From: Tethya wilhelma
Lineage: Eukaryota > Porifera > Demospongiae > Tethyida > Tethyidae
Reading direction: 5' to 3'
Assembly (NCBI GenBank): GCA_964030475.1
Contig: CAXIPT010000010.1
Coordinates: 2,776,366 to 2,840,365 of the forward strand
DNA length: 64,000 nucleotides
Below are positions 1 to 12,289 of this stretch, piece by piece. The translations under genes were made by a program, and so were the position numbers. The stretch's first letter is position 1. The number at the start of each line of letters is the position of its first letter. A model generated the notes under the pieces. That model saw nothing but the letters and a program-made list of their open reading frames with translations, ran no database searches and had not been told where the DNA came from.

Positions 1-1350
1 TTTGTTGGAATGTTAAAGAAGAGGGGTCAAAGGTCACAAATTTCTCTTCGTTCTTATTAAGTACTGTACTATCGCAAACCAGAAGGATGTAAAAACGAGG
101 GCAGACTCATCTAAAATATTTATATCAAAATGTCATACATGTACAGTAGCCTTCAATATGAAGTTCTTGTTCCAATTGCGTATAGACCATCCATGCCAAT
201 GCTTTTGTTTACATGTTACATCACTGTTTTAATTCTCATTATCACTCAAGAAAAGAAAAACAACATTTCAACGTAGCAGAAATAGGGCAAATTATGTATC
301 AAAACTTGGATTAAACAGCTCTAAGCTTGAAAAATAAGCAAGAATCTTGTACGAAAAGATCTTATATCAGAGAGTCAACTTAGCCTAGTAGAATTTCACA
401 CTAATCATTCTCTTGTTTACAATAAGAAAAAAGATGAAGAGAAGGACTTTGGTGTCTGCTACACTACTAAATACTTGTAAATAAGGTATATTTTCTGAAG
501 CTAATGGGTGGTAATCAATTGTGATTAGTTAGAAATTTGAGGAAGAACAGTATGCATGGGTTAAGTTAAGACTAAGACTTGAGTGTTTGAGCCTATACTT
601 TAAAATTTCAGTTGTTTGATAGTAAGGTAATTTTCTGTACCTGTAAGATTTGATATGGTTCAATATGACCCTCATGCAAATATATTGTATAGTATGTGCT
701 CTCAGTAATGGAATAAGACTTAGTCAATGTAGTAGTAAAAAACTATAACCTTTTTTTCACCATGTATTCTTGTCTCACTTCAGATGGTTTAAAAACCCCC
801 TTAACAAAGGAGATCTGATTCCAAAAAGTCAGAAACAAACAAAGAGAACTTTGTACCACAAGCTCAGTGATCTTCATTCATCTGCTAAGCTAGCTGTTTT
901 TATTACATGAATCGTGTATTCATATTAGTTGTTGATTGTCCATAATTATATGTATTGTATCTTTACATTAGGCGGCTAAAAGAAAATTTATTGTTTCTCA
1001 AGCTTTTTTTTAAGAAAAAACATGAGGGATGCTCTTTTTTTTTTAGGGCGTGTCTACAAATTCAAGACACACCTACTTCCTATTATCCATTCCATGTTAA
1101 TTTTTCAATAGAAAATTTAATAGAAGTCTTCAGAACACACTAAAAAATTCTATATATATATAGAAATTTAATTAGTACCAAAAAGTTTCCTTTTTCGCTT
1201 ATAAACACTGGGGTCTTCCCCTCTTGCTTACATGATGTACAAATAGGGTACTGACCCTCTTCCACACTGTCCTGTTCACATGCACAATGTACGCACACTA
1301 ACGAGAACATCTCCGAAGAGTAGTAGGGAATTTCAACTGGATATTTTGCA
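1..1350. other. AT-rich non-coding stretch
   Basis: I see no gene, RNA gene or recognisable transposon here. The stretch is AT-rich with poly-T and poly-A runs near 1005-1045. The one short open frame (955-1143) is low-complexity and has no family-like motif. Confidence 0.5.
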
Positions 1351-1352
1351 TG

Positions 1353-2470
1353 TTACATTGAACACTGAAGGACAGTGAACTTTATGTATATGCCAAACAA
1401 TGCTACTGCATCGCTGACATTGACATTCAGTGGATATGTCTTGAAAGTCAGGGTTCTTCCTATGATAGCAGACAGAGGGGCATCCACTGACTCGGAAGGT
1501 GGTACATACGGCTCTAACAGGTCGTACACATGGTCACAAATACCTTTGTACAAATCTAAAATATCTGTTCTTCTGGTGTCCTCTTCGAGAATATTTACAA
1601 CTCTCCAGTACGTCTCTCACCACAGTACTTTTGGAACTAGTATTTTGGTAGAGAGAAGCATTTTTCAGACTTGCCTCGTTCCCACTTTCAGGCACTTTTT
1701 TTCCGCCACGAGGCTCTGCGGTTTAGCTCACGTGAGAATAATGGGTGTGGCATGCATAATTAATTAGAAAAAAAATCGAATCTTTCAAAAATAAACGAGC
1801 GGGCGGGCCTGAAAAACAATGAATTTTCTTTTAGTGGCCTTACATAAATTTTTTATAATTATTATTTTAACAGACATTTCATTTAGGGGCTGAAAGTAGA
1901 GTTTTTCTCAATGCCTTTGAGTTTTGTGTGGACTTATTTCGTGCCTCCTTGTACTGTTCAATGACTGGTTTTATGAATGAAAACCCTCTAATGGTTAAGT
2001 ATGTAGAGATCTACTAGCATTTCGAGAAGAGTCTTGCCTGGTTCTTCAATTTCACAAGCCACAATACACCTAGTGCAGTCCCCTCCATTTTTTCTCTGAG
2101 GTTGCTTGTCACTTTGGTCTGCTGTATAGCATATGTAGACAAGTATTTTGTACTATTAGTTCAATTTCATGAAACACTATGTACGCTAATCCGACAGTCC
2201 ATACCCAGTCTGCACTACAGCCAGCACAACTGTCTTCATCCTTGAAACATAGCAGTATATCTTCTCGGTGAGGATGTTAATTTTTGTCTCGACCTTTTTG
2301 CACACATAGCCAGCCACATAACACAGGGCATTTGATTCCTCATTTGTGAGGGATGGACTACTGGTACTTGCAGCTAATGGCCTGTGGTCTACTCTGCAGT
2401 GCTTCGATACCATTTCTTTGAAAAAAGGATATGTGACATGCTGAAAAAAATAAGGGGTTGGGATCAACAC
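1353..2470 (-). pseudogene. decayed mobile-element protein fragments (unassigned)
   Basis: Two minus-strand open pieces lie here, separated by stops. The piece at 2186-2470 contains EESNALCYVAGYVCKKV, a pattern of a small acidic stretch followed by a YVAGYV-type motif that I associate with C-terminal parts of transposon proteins. The piece at about 1353-1600 reads through DLYKGICDHVYDLLEPYV in one frame and stays open to 1353. They lie downstream on the same strand of the nuclease-like relic at 3182-4680 and may belong to the same dead element. I do not recognise a precise family, and the reading frame is broken. Confidence 0.3.
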
Positions 2471-3181
2471 TGGTTGATTGTTGAAAATCTTTCCAAAGTT
2501 TATAAAACCCCTCTGAGAGCTGTACTGAATGAAAACAATTCCCTCTGAAATTTAGTGCCTGATGATGGAAAACAACTATTCAGCCTCACCACAAGCCGAA
2601 CAGAAAACGACTGAAATGCTCCTTTATTTTAGGTATCAACAGTCTAATTGCCACGCAACCGGAAGTTAGTATGCATTACTGATTACGTAATTTGTGGTTC
2701 AGCTAGCAAAATGATCGCGTTTGCTCATAATTATTCATTCTTCCATTACTCAGCATTGCTTCAATATTTTTGAGCGGAAATTTGTTTGACATAATGTTCA
2801 TTTCTATCTGCGATGGGATGCAGTCAAGTCGTATTCTCAGAGATTACGTATGGTATGAAATAGCCCAGAATGGGTACCATACTTGGTGTTGCGGTTTGAG
2901 TGACAAGCTCTGAAAAACGAGTCCGATTGCTAGTACCTTGATACTTTGGCACCAGAGAAGCATCTTAAAGGTTAGTATAAGTTCTAAAATACGTATTAAA
3001 TTCAGTAAGAAATTGTCCCCATGTGCTAAATTTTTTTACTACCGAGTGCAAAAACTATTCATGATTATAATGGTAAACACAACTACAAGCAAGATATAAA
3101 CTGAACATGTCAAATACAATACAACTATAATTATTAAAAATTTATATCAATAATAGATTGTCACAAATACAACAAAATTTA

Positions 3182-4680
3182 TAAAGTGCCAAACACATCA
3201 TTCATAATCTCTTCAAGTTCCTCATCACTAAACTGTTCATCGCTACAGCTTTTGCTCTCAGTCTCTTCATCATTCGATGACTCTCTCTCATCCAAATTCA
3301 TTTGATGGGGTGCTAGAAGATTACAACAATCAATGCATTTGCACCCAGGACCACAAAGAGCTCCGGCTTTCTTACATTTGCATCGTAAGTACTAGTCCCA
3401 CTCAATGCTTAGTGTCACACTCTCAGACTCCTTAGTGACACTCCAGCCAAAGTTACCCAAGGGTGGGTACACAATGCTGCTTTGGCTAGCTTGTCCCCAG
3501 ACTCTCTTCTCTGTACCCAGCATGATCTCTGCCAGTGTTTGTGAAGGGCCGTGATCGAGGGTATCATGTCTTCTTCGTATTGGATTTTACTCCATATCCT
3601 ATCGCGAAGAAAGTCAAGCCACCTGGTATGGTGGTCAAAGGAGGAAACACCATCCTGGTATAAAGAATTATACAGCATTGTAGGGGTGCTATAAGATGGT
3701 AAAAATGCTGACTTATGTTTACGATAGTAAGCACAGCCTACTAGACGACAAATGAAAGAAAACTATTGCTATGAATATCAGGATCTGATTCAGTTAGAAT
3801 CCCTGGTGTGTTGTCACATTTTGAACATATGAATTGGCAAAACTCATACAACGTAGACAAAAATGACGACTTTTCAAAGCCATGGAAAAAGGAAATAAAA
3901 TCACAACCAGTGGTGATGTACACCTTTTGCAGAAGTAATGGCCGTAATTCAGCTTGGACAACTGCTAATTCTGGATCATTGTTTAGAGCTTTAATTAGAG
4001 TTTGGATGTCTAGTATTCTTAGCTCTCTAGATGAAAATGGACTCAGTCTGACCATAACATCCAAACCTGAATTGATTGTGAGTGGTAATCCAATGTGATA
4101 AACGTCTGTGTCTGACTAACTTGTTGTAACCTGCTGAATTGAATACATGGACCCAAATACGTGTGTCAGTTTCTTCTGCATTTGACTCGAGTCTAGAATC
4201 ACTCCTGATGGTTCCTGAAGACTCTGTGTAAAGTGCCTTGTTTTTAAAGGCTCCACTAAACCCACCAGCTGTAATGAATCTTTGTCTCCCTTTTAGTTTT
4301 CTCTTCATTTTTTCCAGAAAGTAATGTGAGAGGTAATTTACCAGTGACCTTTTGCAATTTCTGCAACTAATGACATTATTTCTCCATCTAGGGGGTATCA
4401 TCATATCTGATGTGATTTCAACACAGCAGTGATCTGAAGACACCGGGTTGATGCTATCTCTACGATTTCTCTCAAAGAATTTTGGACTCTGAATTTCACA
4501 CTCTGGGTCATCAAAATTAATAACACATGGACTTCTGTGCTTCCATTCCGATAATGGGGTACAATGTGCTGGCGAATCAAAAAGTCTGCATAATCAGAAA
4601 AATTCTTGTGTGCATTCCAAGGTATTATGTTTATCAGAAACATGCCTTCCATTACTACAGTTGTAGGAGTCCAACCAGAT
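3182..4680 (-). pseudogene. mobile-element gene relic: PIN/XPG-like nuclease domain with CXC cysteine tail
   Basis: Reading the minus strand from about 4650 down, conserved blocks appear in order but in different frames. First comes EGMFLINIIPWNAH with ADFLIRQHIVPHYRNGSTEV (4401-4652). Next is a basic/cysteine block ending SNAEETDTRIWVHVFNSAG (about 4200). Then VMVRLSPFSSRELRILDIQ and VYITTGCDFISFFHGFEKS (3741-4064), then TRWLDFLRDRIWSKIQYEED (3415-3678). The end is a cysteine cluster CKCKKAGALCGPGCKCIDCC (around 3390-3330) followed by an acidic C-terminus stopping at about 3182. The EETDTR and TGCDFISFF blocks look like the acidic motifs of a PIN-like nuclease domain, and the cysteine cluster looks like half of a tesmin/TSO1-type CXC domain. 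This combination is known to me from repeated, probably transposon-borne, genes in sponges and cnidarians. Several frameshifts and stops show this copy is dead. The family name is inference. Confidence 0.6.
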
Positions 4681-4859
4681 GGTAGAGCTATACGGATTAC
4701 CGGTCAGTGGTATCATGGAATCGTAACATTTCCCATACACTTTGGTTGTGTTGGCCTTTGCTCTTTTGTTGGGTTGGCCATCTGTAGTAGATAATGCTCA
4801 TGCTGCTTGCTGTCCACAGGGTTCTTAAACTGCTGCACAAGAGAGCCAGGAGATACAAT

Positions 4860-5340
4860 CCCTCGTTACTAGTGTTGGTAGGGCACCTGCTACAAGTGAG
4901 GAGGGAGTGACTGCCAATGTTAGTGTCGTCAACCCCTCAGGTGAGGGTGAGGATGTCTATACAATTTCCTCCAAGGATTCTAACCTCTCCGCTAGTTCAA
5001 GGGCTTCTTCTCAGGAGCCCAAGAACAGGGGGTAACACCCCCATCCCCCCCCTCTGTCTCCCAAGCCACCAATACAACAGAGGGGGGTCTGGCTCGTCCG
5101 TAGTACGAGTTGGTTGTTCGTACGTGGCTTCAAATCTAATCAACATTATCTTCATGATCTGCTTGATTCGATAGATATCTGTGCTATTTCTGAGCATTGG
5201 CTTCTATTACTTGCATCCCCAGATATCTCCGTGGTAATGCAGATCAACGCCTCGCTCTTTGGCTGCATACTAGGGAATTAATTGAACTGCTCGCTGAACT
5301 AAACATTGTGGCCCTGTAACTACTATTGGGCAACTCTCCT
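4860..5340 (+). pseudogene. possible LINE endonuclease N-terminal remnant
   Basis: A plus-strand stretch reads a serine-rich segment (about 4890-5030) and then, after a C-rich run, a frame containing HYLHDLLDSIDICAISEHWL (about 5135-5200). This resembles the start of an apurinic-type endonuclease of LINE elements, where a glutamate within an EHWL or ETWL motif is catalytic. It breaks off around 5340, next to an A/GAAGAAGAAG tail. The stretch is frame-broken and short, so the call is tentative. Confidence 0.3.
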
Positions 5341-5399
5341 TGATTGGAGGCAAAAAAGAAGAAGAAGACTGTCATGCACATGAATCTGAATGGAATCTG

Positions 5400-5545
5400 A
5401 ATTTCAGAAGTTTCAAATTTCAGATTCAGACATGTTTGAGATTGTACAAAAATCTGTATGATGTTTGAGACAAAGTTAAGATATTGCTGCTTATCTGAAT
5501 GATGTTTGAGACTAAGTTAAGATATATTGCTGCTTTTCAAAATTA
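5400..5545. repeat. short tandem duplication
   Basis: Two adjacent units of about 55 bases share TGATGTTTGAGAC followed by AAGTTAAGATA and TTGCTGCTT (near 5458-5495 and 5503-5538). The flanks, 5545-6257, are AT-rich with many ATAATTAT words and contain no gene that I can see. Confidence 0.6.
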
Positions 5546-6257
5546 AGATAGATCAACTTCAGATATGACCTGAGAATATATGTTTAATCAGTACATGATT
5601 CAGATAATTTCCAGACATCGTTAAGATAAATCGCTCCAGTAGTGACGTTGTGCCGGGAGCATGTCTGTCTCATTTATTTATATAATTATAATAATGCATA
5701 ATTATATTTTTGTAAATTACTAAAAATCTTCTAAAAATTGGAAAAAATTATTGCCTAAAGATAATAAAATAGTTACATCATAATTATAATTATCTTATAC
5801 TGCAAAACAAAAAAAATTATGAGTTAACTACTACGAAAGGAATCTAAGACTCTTGGAGGTCAGACTTGATCCTACAGTACAAAAACAGGAGCATAATTAT
5901 AATAATGCAAGCACTACAGTACCACATCATATTCCTTGTATAACAACATATAATTATTGTACACAAAAATGGCGCCATTTCTGTGTACCCAGTATTACTG
6001 TACTGGGAATTGATATATAAGTTTTATTGCTGGCAAGGTTGGTCCATTAGCACAATTCATGTGAATAACTGCAAAACTGAGCACTTGCCCCCAAAAGGCT
6101 TCTCATAAACTTATTCTTTTTCTAATGAGCTCAAAAACATGGCCTATAAGACACCTAAAACCATCCAACCCAAAAGAACCATAAATACAACATCAGTCCA
6201 TCACTAAAGCAACAAATTAAAATAAGCCAAAGTCTCCAATTTTTTCTCCATCATCTT

Positions 6258-6428
6258 CTCCTTCTTCTTCTTCTTCTTCTTCTTCTTCTTCTTCTTCTTC
6301 TTCTTCTTCTTCTTCTTCTTCTTCTTCTTCTTCTTCTTCTTCTTCTTCTTCTTCTTCTTCTTCTTCTTCTTCTTCTTCTTCTTCTTCTTCTTCTTCTTCT
6401 TCTTCTTCTTCGTTTTCTTCTTCGTCTT
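6258..6428. repeat. (CTT)n trinucleotide microsatellite
   Basis: An essentially uninterrupted TTC/CTT array of about 165 bases runs from 6258 and then degenerates (CGTTTTCTTCTTCGTCTTCC). The purine strand is GAA. It is not part of an open gene. Sequence from 6430 to 6960 shows nothing else recognisable. Confidence 0.95.
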
Positions 6429-6969
6429 CCTCCTTAAAGATAATTATTCAAGAGCTTTCTTAGAGACTATTCACTTTAAGTTCTTGAATGAGTTTCTTTG
6501 TCTTCAATAGCTATTTCATGCCATGGGTTTTAATTTCGTTGCTAGATACCAGGGGAAAAAGCACTATCTCGTACATGCAGCTATAGGGTCAAGAAAGTTG
6601 TCATATTGATATTTGACGTTGTAGCATGTTTTCTCTGTAAAATTGTACACAATATCTTATAGTACGAGTGTCAACCATAGACAGCCAGCATATTATTTTC
6701 TGGACACTATATGGTTCAACAGTCAATGGAATCTTGCAAGTTGAACTTGAAGTGCATCACGATGTTGTGTACAGTACTTTTAAATTAGTTGCGTCATCCT
6801 GACAGGGACAGCTTTTAGAAAAGAATTTAGGTAGTTATATTTGGGCTCCAATTAAATATGGTACTGATCTACTTCACAAAATGTTATTATGGGTTTGATT
6901 TGATATCACTTTATGCCAACATGTACACTAACGGCATGCATGTTACTATTCTTGTTTGCTAACATTTCT

Positions 6970-8098
6970 GAGTCTCTAACAATGCTACTATAGGCAAATA
7001 TCTGCTAACAAAAGTGATTTTGACAAAAAAGGGCCATTAGCACGCAAAAAAGAAGCAAGAAATCTTAGACGGGTAGCCCGGGTTTGCTTACTCATACTAA
7101 CCTTTTTGAGCTTTTTGAATGACACAATTATAAGTGTTCTTTGGTAAGTATAGCCAAGCGCTTAGCCTTTTAGATATTGACTATACCTTCAGAATTCACT
7201 CCATTGCTCTAACACAAGAAAAAAAAACAACACTTAGCTCATACTCTAGCAGACTGATCAGCACTTAATGCTAATACTGGTGTGTACCTTAACTTAATTA
7301 AATACTAGCGAAAATTAGTGGCAACAAAAGTAAGCTATAATTATAACACAAAGGTATATACTATGATAAACAATTATTATGATTAAAATGTTAAGTTCGC
7401 ATGAAGAGGTGTTGGAGGACAAGTGTTTTGAAACACTCTATATCTAGAGCAGAAACAATGTTGGCTGGCAGTTGATTCCAAGCTCTAAATGTGTCACAGA
7501 AAAATGAGTAATAGTATGGATTTGACTTTGCGAATGGAACCTTTAGAGTGAGACAGTGAGATCTTGAGTTATGACCAAAAGCTGCAAACTGAATTAAGTC
7601 TGGAGTGGTAGGCATAATATGATAGCTGCCATTGAGAAAGTTGTAGAGAAAACAGAGTTTAAGATAGACTCTTCTCGTTTCCATCTTTGGAAGATTGCAA
7701 AATGCAAGCAGAGAATTGTACTCTACACTCCATTGTTTGGTACATACTTTCAATGGAAATTTTTGCACATATTCTATCATATTATTAATGAGACACTTAT
7801 GATGAGGTGCCCAGACAGCTACGGCATACTCAAGGTCGGGCCTGATGCATGAGAGGTAGATTTGGAGCATAGTTGAAGAATTTGCATGCTGGTAGTAGTT
7901 TCTATAAAGGGCTTCAATTTTTTTTTCTCTAAAATTGATTATGCCTTCCGCCCATGCTCACTAATTACCTGACTTGTCTACCTCTCTGTTATTTTTCGAA
8001 AGCATCACGTGAGAAGTTTTACCAGGCCTTCGGTGGCTTAACTTTGTAACTTGTGAAATATAAAATACGCGCCACGGAAGGCCTGGGAACAAGGCTAT
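6970..8098. repeat. dispersed repeat H, copy 1, split by a LINE fragment
   Basis: Positions 6970-7265 match 22425-22710 closely (shared words GCAAATATCTGCTAACAAAA and AGCGCTTAGCCTT). The match resumes at 7940 (GATTATGCCTTCC) as at 22728. The intervening 7266-7935 is the LINE fragment, so the LINE landed in this repeat. The right edge near 8080-8098 (GGCCTGGGAACAAGGC) is the reverse complement of the AGCCTCG..CCCAGGCCTTCC word that starts copy 2 at 22206. That suggests a terminal-inverted-repeat DNA element. Confidence 0.55.
7391..7925 (-). pseudogene. LINE (non-LTR) reverse transcriptase C-terminal fragment
   Basis: The minus-strand frame ending at 7391 carries the typical end of a jockey/CR1-like ORF2 protein. 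It has LYLSCIRPDLEYAVAVW-like sequence at its start (here IYLSCIRPDLEYAVAVWAPH), and near the end RAWNQLPANIVSALDIECFK followed by a short hydrophobic tail. In this family the block lies just after the polymerase thumb and closes the protein. The 5' part is missing, as usual for 5'-truncated LINE insertions, so the copy is not functional. It interrupts repeat H, since the flanks 6970-7265 and 7940 onward are contiguous in copy 2 near 22.4-22.8 kb. Confidence 0.75.
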
Positions 8099-9026
8099 AC
8101 TCAAACATGATTTGTAGGATTATGAAAAAATAAGAACAAACAAACATTGGAAATGTAATGAGACACAGGAATGGCTAAATTGTAAAATGAATGAAAATAA
8201 GATGGAAGTGGCTGTTAGAGTGTGAGAATTTTTCCTGTGGGCAATTGACAGACTCAAAAGAGGAGCCTGTGTCAAATGCAGCCCATACACGAAGAATTCT
8301 GCACACACTCTATTTCTGTCTTGTTTGCTTTTTTTGTACGATTTGGCCATAGCTGTGTCTCATTACATTTCCAACTTGATGTTTTTTATATATTTTATAC
8401 TCGTATAGAGCCTGTGAAGAAAGTGAGCATGCAAGGGCAAAAGTGAGCTGCATGAATTATATATATGTCTTTTCAGAGTCTCAGGGTGATATGAACAGAA
8501 TAACTGAGGGAAATATAGGTACAAAATCATAATTATAGGACTAAAAATTTTTTCAGAAAATTTCAAGAGATCTTGTTAGTGTTGATTTCCCTTGTAGACA
8601 AGAAAGAATCCAGCAAGAAGTCTAATAAAGTGCTGGTTTGCAAGCATTTTAGAACATGCCTACTGATGGGCATTATTGAGATATACTAGGTCTTGGTAAT
8701 ATTGGTAAAGCCTCAGGTTTACTCCTCAATTATCTGTGTAGTTCTGATATAACGGCCTATAGTCAACATATTTTATTTTAACTCATTTACAAAAAAAGTT
8801 TTAGCACAGATAGCTTGTTTATTAAGCTTCTTCAAATTAATGACCATTGATTTAAAAAAAAACGAATAGCTACTAAATTTTATCATGCACAGTATGTCAC
8901 ATACTGCATTTTCTATAATATTATTTCTTTCACTAATTTAAAAGTCAGTTCGCCAATATCGTTTGAGCTAGTTCACACCAAATTATTATAGTAGTACATG
9001 TATATTAACATACAAATTAAACTTAC
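8099..9026. other. non-coding stretch, possible terminal exon of the phosphorylase gene
   Basis: This is AT-rich DNA downstream, on the minus strand, of the phosphorylase exon. A pyrimidine tract and AG precede 8503 on the minus strand. Joining the exon end at 9027 to 8503 in phase 1 gives only seven or eight codons before a TGA at 8481-8483. That is one plausible gene end, but it cannot be confirmed from sequence alone. I see nothing else here. Confidence 0.25.
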
Positions 9027-9896
9027 ACATGGCATCAAATTTGCTCCCTTCATCTGTTTGTTCGAGGCAGTAGTGAACATAATCAACAGCCGCTTTGGCT
9101 GAAATTGGCTGCCAAACTTTTGTTTTATCTTCATTCCCATAGTCAGCAACTCCTTTTATGACAATTACACTTGGTTTTAGTTTCCTTTTTTTCACTTCAT
9201 AATCATGAAAAATTTCGAGCAAAAGTGATCCTTCCATTTCTCCACCAATTGGCTTATAAATAGGATCTAAGAGGAGCTGTTTAAATGATTCATCCTTAAT
9301 GAGATTTGAAGAGGATACTAGTCTTCCAGCAACCACACTTGAAGAACGATCTCCAGAAACTTTGAATTCCCATTCATCCTTTATATCAGTATCATCAAAA
9401 TACAGCAAAATTTGAGGATCAACCCTACAATCCCCTTCTCCATCACGAGGTTTGACACGGCCTGATTTTATTTCTAGAGTCGAAGCATCAGTAATATATT
9501 TGGACACCATGACATCGCCTAGTTTGATGGCCTTCGGATTAACTCCAAATCCTACTCCAATACCAATAATGGCCTCAGCATTTGGGAAAGATTTCAAAGC
9601 TACCAGTAGTGGATTTTTTGCTCCTTTACACTGATCTGTATAGACTAGGGCAATTGTATAATTGGCAAACTTTCCTATCCTAAAATTGATTGTGACATCC
9701 TTGAATTTATATACTCCTTCTTTGCTTTCCAAGGGTGTCATTCTTTCCAGAACTGCTTTGTACTCATTGGGATTGCATGTTTGGAGAATAAGCTTCACTT
9801 TGCTATACAGAGATAACTTCATATTCTCATCATTGGGAACATTAATGGTTTTGACTTTTTGGAATGTGCTTGCTAAAGGTTCCTCAGCACTGGCAC
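9027..9896 (-). CDS. nucleoside phosphorylase-like (PNP_UDP_1) domain exon of a Death-domain gene
   Basis: An 870-base minus-strand exon encodes 290 codons. The acceptor is AAATTAG at 9897-9903 and the donor is T/GTAAGT at 9027/9026. Motifs fit the purine/uridine phosphorylase fold: NAEAIIGIGVGFGVNP (glycine-rich), KLGDVMVSKYI, then GGEMEGSLLLEIFHDYEV and SVIVIKGVADYGNED near the C-terminus. GEMEG and KGVADYGN correspond to the substrate-pocket ME and the (S/G)D region of the family. Stand-alone enzymes cleave nucleosides with phosphate. In corals, sponges and fungi the domain is also found fused to Death, NACHT or other immune-type domains, where the reaction is often unproven. Entry and exit are both phase 1, which matches the linker exon at 17958 and the Death-fold exon at 19336. 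I infer one gene. Catalytic status is unknown. Confidence 0.8.
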
Positions 9897-10790
9897 CTAA
9901 TTTTGACAAAATTATAATGCATAATCATGACATAGTGATAAGTGTTCAACTAGTCTACAGCTAGTCATAAACCCTGCCTCTTAATTTAAGAGGTAGAGTC
10001 TAGGACTTGACTATAGTGTTCAACATGGATAAAACACCACTGGAATGACCAAATCATAAGACTATGGAAAATGATGTAGCAAGATGCTTGCTTGCTTGCT
10101 TGCATGGTCATGTAACCAGATTATTGAATTACCTATAGAGTAGTGAGACTTGTGTATCACTAACTGAACTTTTATGATTTTCAAATTGCCTGCTTGCTAG
10201 CCACCCCGGCCCACATAATATTGTGCATTTTGTGTGAGGTCTGCTTATCAGTGAGGTTTCTGAACAGTGTTAGTTTGCAAGTGTATCACTAACTGAAACC
10301 CCGCCAGTGTACAACTGGCTAACCGTGATTTCAGGATAATTTCAGACATTTGTGTGGACCAGTACTACTTCCAATTTGAGTATCGGGTTAAAATAAAGAG
10401 GTCAGTTTCAGCTTTTTTTCAATACTGACAAGCAGTTACAACGTGTTCAAATGAGCAAGAGATCTTAGTAGACCCCAAGATCTTCTGCAGCATCTTCGGG
10501 AGTGTCAACCCAGAGAAACAGCACAACAAAGAGAGCCATGGAGACAGAATTTCTGCAACAGAAAGACAATAGCGAGATGACAATTACGCAGTACATAAGA
10601 GGAAAACACTGGTCGAGTAAAGGCCTAGTCATCAGTGAAATCATCTCTAAACAGTAGTAGACTGGGTCTAGAGAGTCAAACAGGCCTGATCCACAGCTGT
10701 ATATAAGTTCCACAGTACCATGTCGAATATTACAACATGTAGTCAGTGTGAAAAGCAATAGGAAAGTATAGCGACTGCCGGTGTCATGTG
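9897..10790. other. intronic DNA of the phosphorylase gene, no feature
   Basis: This is non-coding AT-rich DNA with a short GCTTGCTTGCTTGC run at about 10087-10105. An open frame at 10465-10758 on the minus strand has no recognisable domain and I do not call it a gene. Confidence 0.4.
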
Positions 10791-10794
10791 AAAT

Positions 10795-10965
10795 TGGTCA
10801 CCCCCCATTTTAGTCACCCGAGGTGACTAATCTCACGGTAAAATCTAAAATTCTAGTCACCCGGGTGCCCAATTTACCGTTAATTTGGGAACCCGGGTGA
10901 CTGATATACATGCACGAGAAATCACGCACCCCTTCGTAAAAATGGTCACCCCTTTCACGACTTGG
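10795..10965. repeat. GTCACC-rich palindromic patch
   Basis: A short region repeats GTCACCC / GGGTGAC in both orientations (GGTCACC at 10797, AGTCACCCGAGGTGACT at about 10813, AGTCACCCGGGTGCCC at 10855, ACCCGGGTGACT at 10890, GGTCACCCC at 10944). These are nested small inverted repeats of unknown origin. They may be the core of a small foldback element. Confidence 0.6.
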
Positions 10966-11752
10966 ATGGAAGAGCAAATGCGCTCTTAGAAAGAGTAGGT
11001 AGACTGTTATTGATTCTTGGTACTCACTATATAGGCCTAGATCTATGTCAATTTACCTACTTTTGTACTTGTATCTTGCCTTAGTTCAGCTGCACTGCAA
11101 TGTCTGCATGCACATAATATAATATATGATGCACCTAGCGCCTGAGCGCTTGCTTTTTATTATTTTGCTGATCAACAATCTAATCACAGATCATCAACCT
11201 GACATGTATACAATGATGTTCAAGTTGTCATGTGATACTGATTTATTAATCAATACATGTATACAGAAACTGATTTATAACTAATTTTGATGATAAAAAA
11301 CTTGAAAAATCTAGCCCTAGAACTTGAACAGTATAATAAATGAAATTTAATGATAAACAGGCTAAAACTAATAAAAAGTGTTGACTTAATCTATTGCTGA
11401 AACACAAATCAGTACCATGTTTGAGGAATTGCTTTAATTTTGCCTTTAAAGACAATTATTCGAAGCTATGTCTTAGATTACCCATAGCTAATTATAAGCT
11501 GAAGTATTGTAGCGAGTAATTATTTATACTAGGAAAATGTAGAACACTGTGGGATGAGTATGAGTGATTGCATACTTAAGTGCACCCTTCTTCTCGGCTT
11601 TATCTCATGAACAATACAAGAGTAGTTAATGATGTTAAAATCTAGTAAGTTTTGGTTGACATATCAACTGGGGAAGACTACCGACTAATTAATAATTCGT
11701 GTTTTAGGGGTAGTGTTAAAATTTTAATTTACAATGAATATTAATCATCTCA

Positions 11753-12039
11753 TCACTGTTAAAAATAGTGTGTCCACATTACTGTTTGACTTTTACACAC
11801 TAGTGTGTTAAACAACACCCTTTTTCTGTTGCCATGGAAACGTTTGATGTGGTTTATGTTCAAAGAAGCATATCTTCATGTGGACTAACTTTTCTGGGGA
11901 TTGAATACTGAAATATTAGTTTTCAACATCTAAAGAAGCTTTTGAGTTACATTATCATGCTTAAATGCACATTTAAGATTTACACACTTTAGGTGTGTTA
12001 AATTTAAAGTGCATGGGAACACACCATTTTTAACAGTGA
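11753..12039. mobile_element. MITE with TCACTGTTAAAAA terminal inverted repeats
   Basis: The left end TCACTGTTAAAAATAGTGTG (11753) is mirrored at the right end, CACACCATTTTTAACAGTGA (ending 12039). The similarity continues inward (ACACACTAGTGTGTTAAAC against TTTAGGTGTGTTAAATT). It is about 287 bases long with no coding capacity. I did not find a convincing target duplication. Confidence 0.7.
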
Positions 12040-12289
12040 TTTTACAAATTTGGGAACATGTAATAAAAAGCTCATACTCATCCTAAATAGCAGTATATTT
12101 TGTTAATTTAAGTTTTATTTAGCGCAATTTTGCTTTTTTTGCAAAAATATGTGCAAGGAAACTATAATTGTCACATTCCAGTTGCTGAATTTCAAATTCT
12201 TTTTTCTTTGACAATTTTACATGCAGCACTAGTCATCCATTTCCACATCTAAGATGTAAACATGGCAGATACGAAGTGTCGCTGCCGTA

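Noticed and set aside
6258..6428. CTT array as a possible CRISPR or coding Ser/Leu or Glu/Lys repeat
   Set aside because: It is a pure trinucleotide microsatellite with no spacers and no extended frame.
8120..8350. 76-codon minus-strand frame downstream of the phosphorylase exon as its C-terminal exon
   Set aside because: It has no acceptor in matching phase and no family-like sequence. The weak alternative at 8503 is mentioned only as a possibility.
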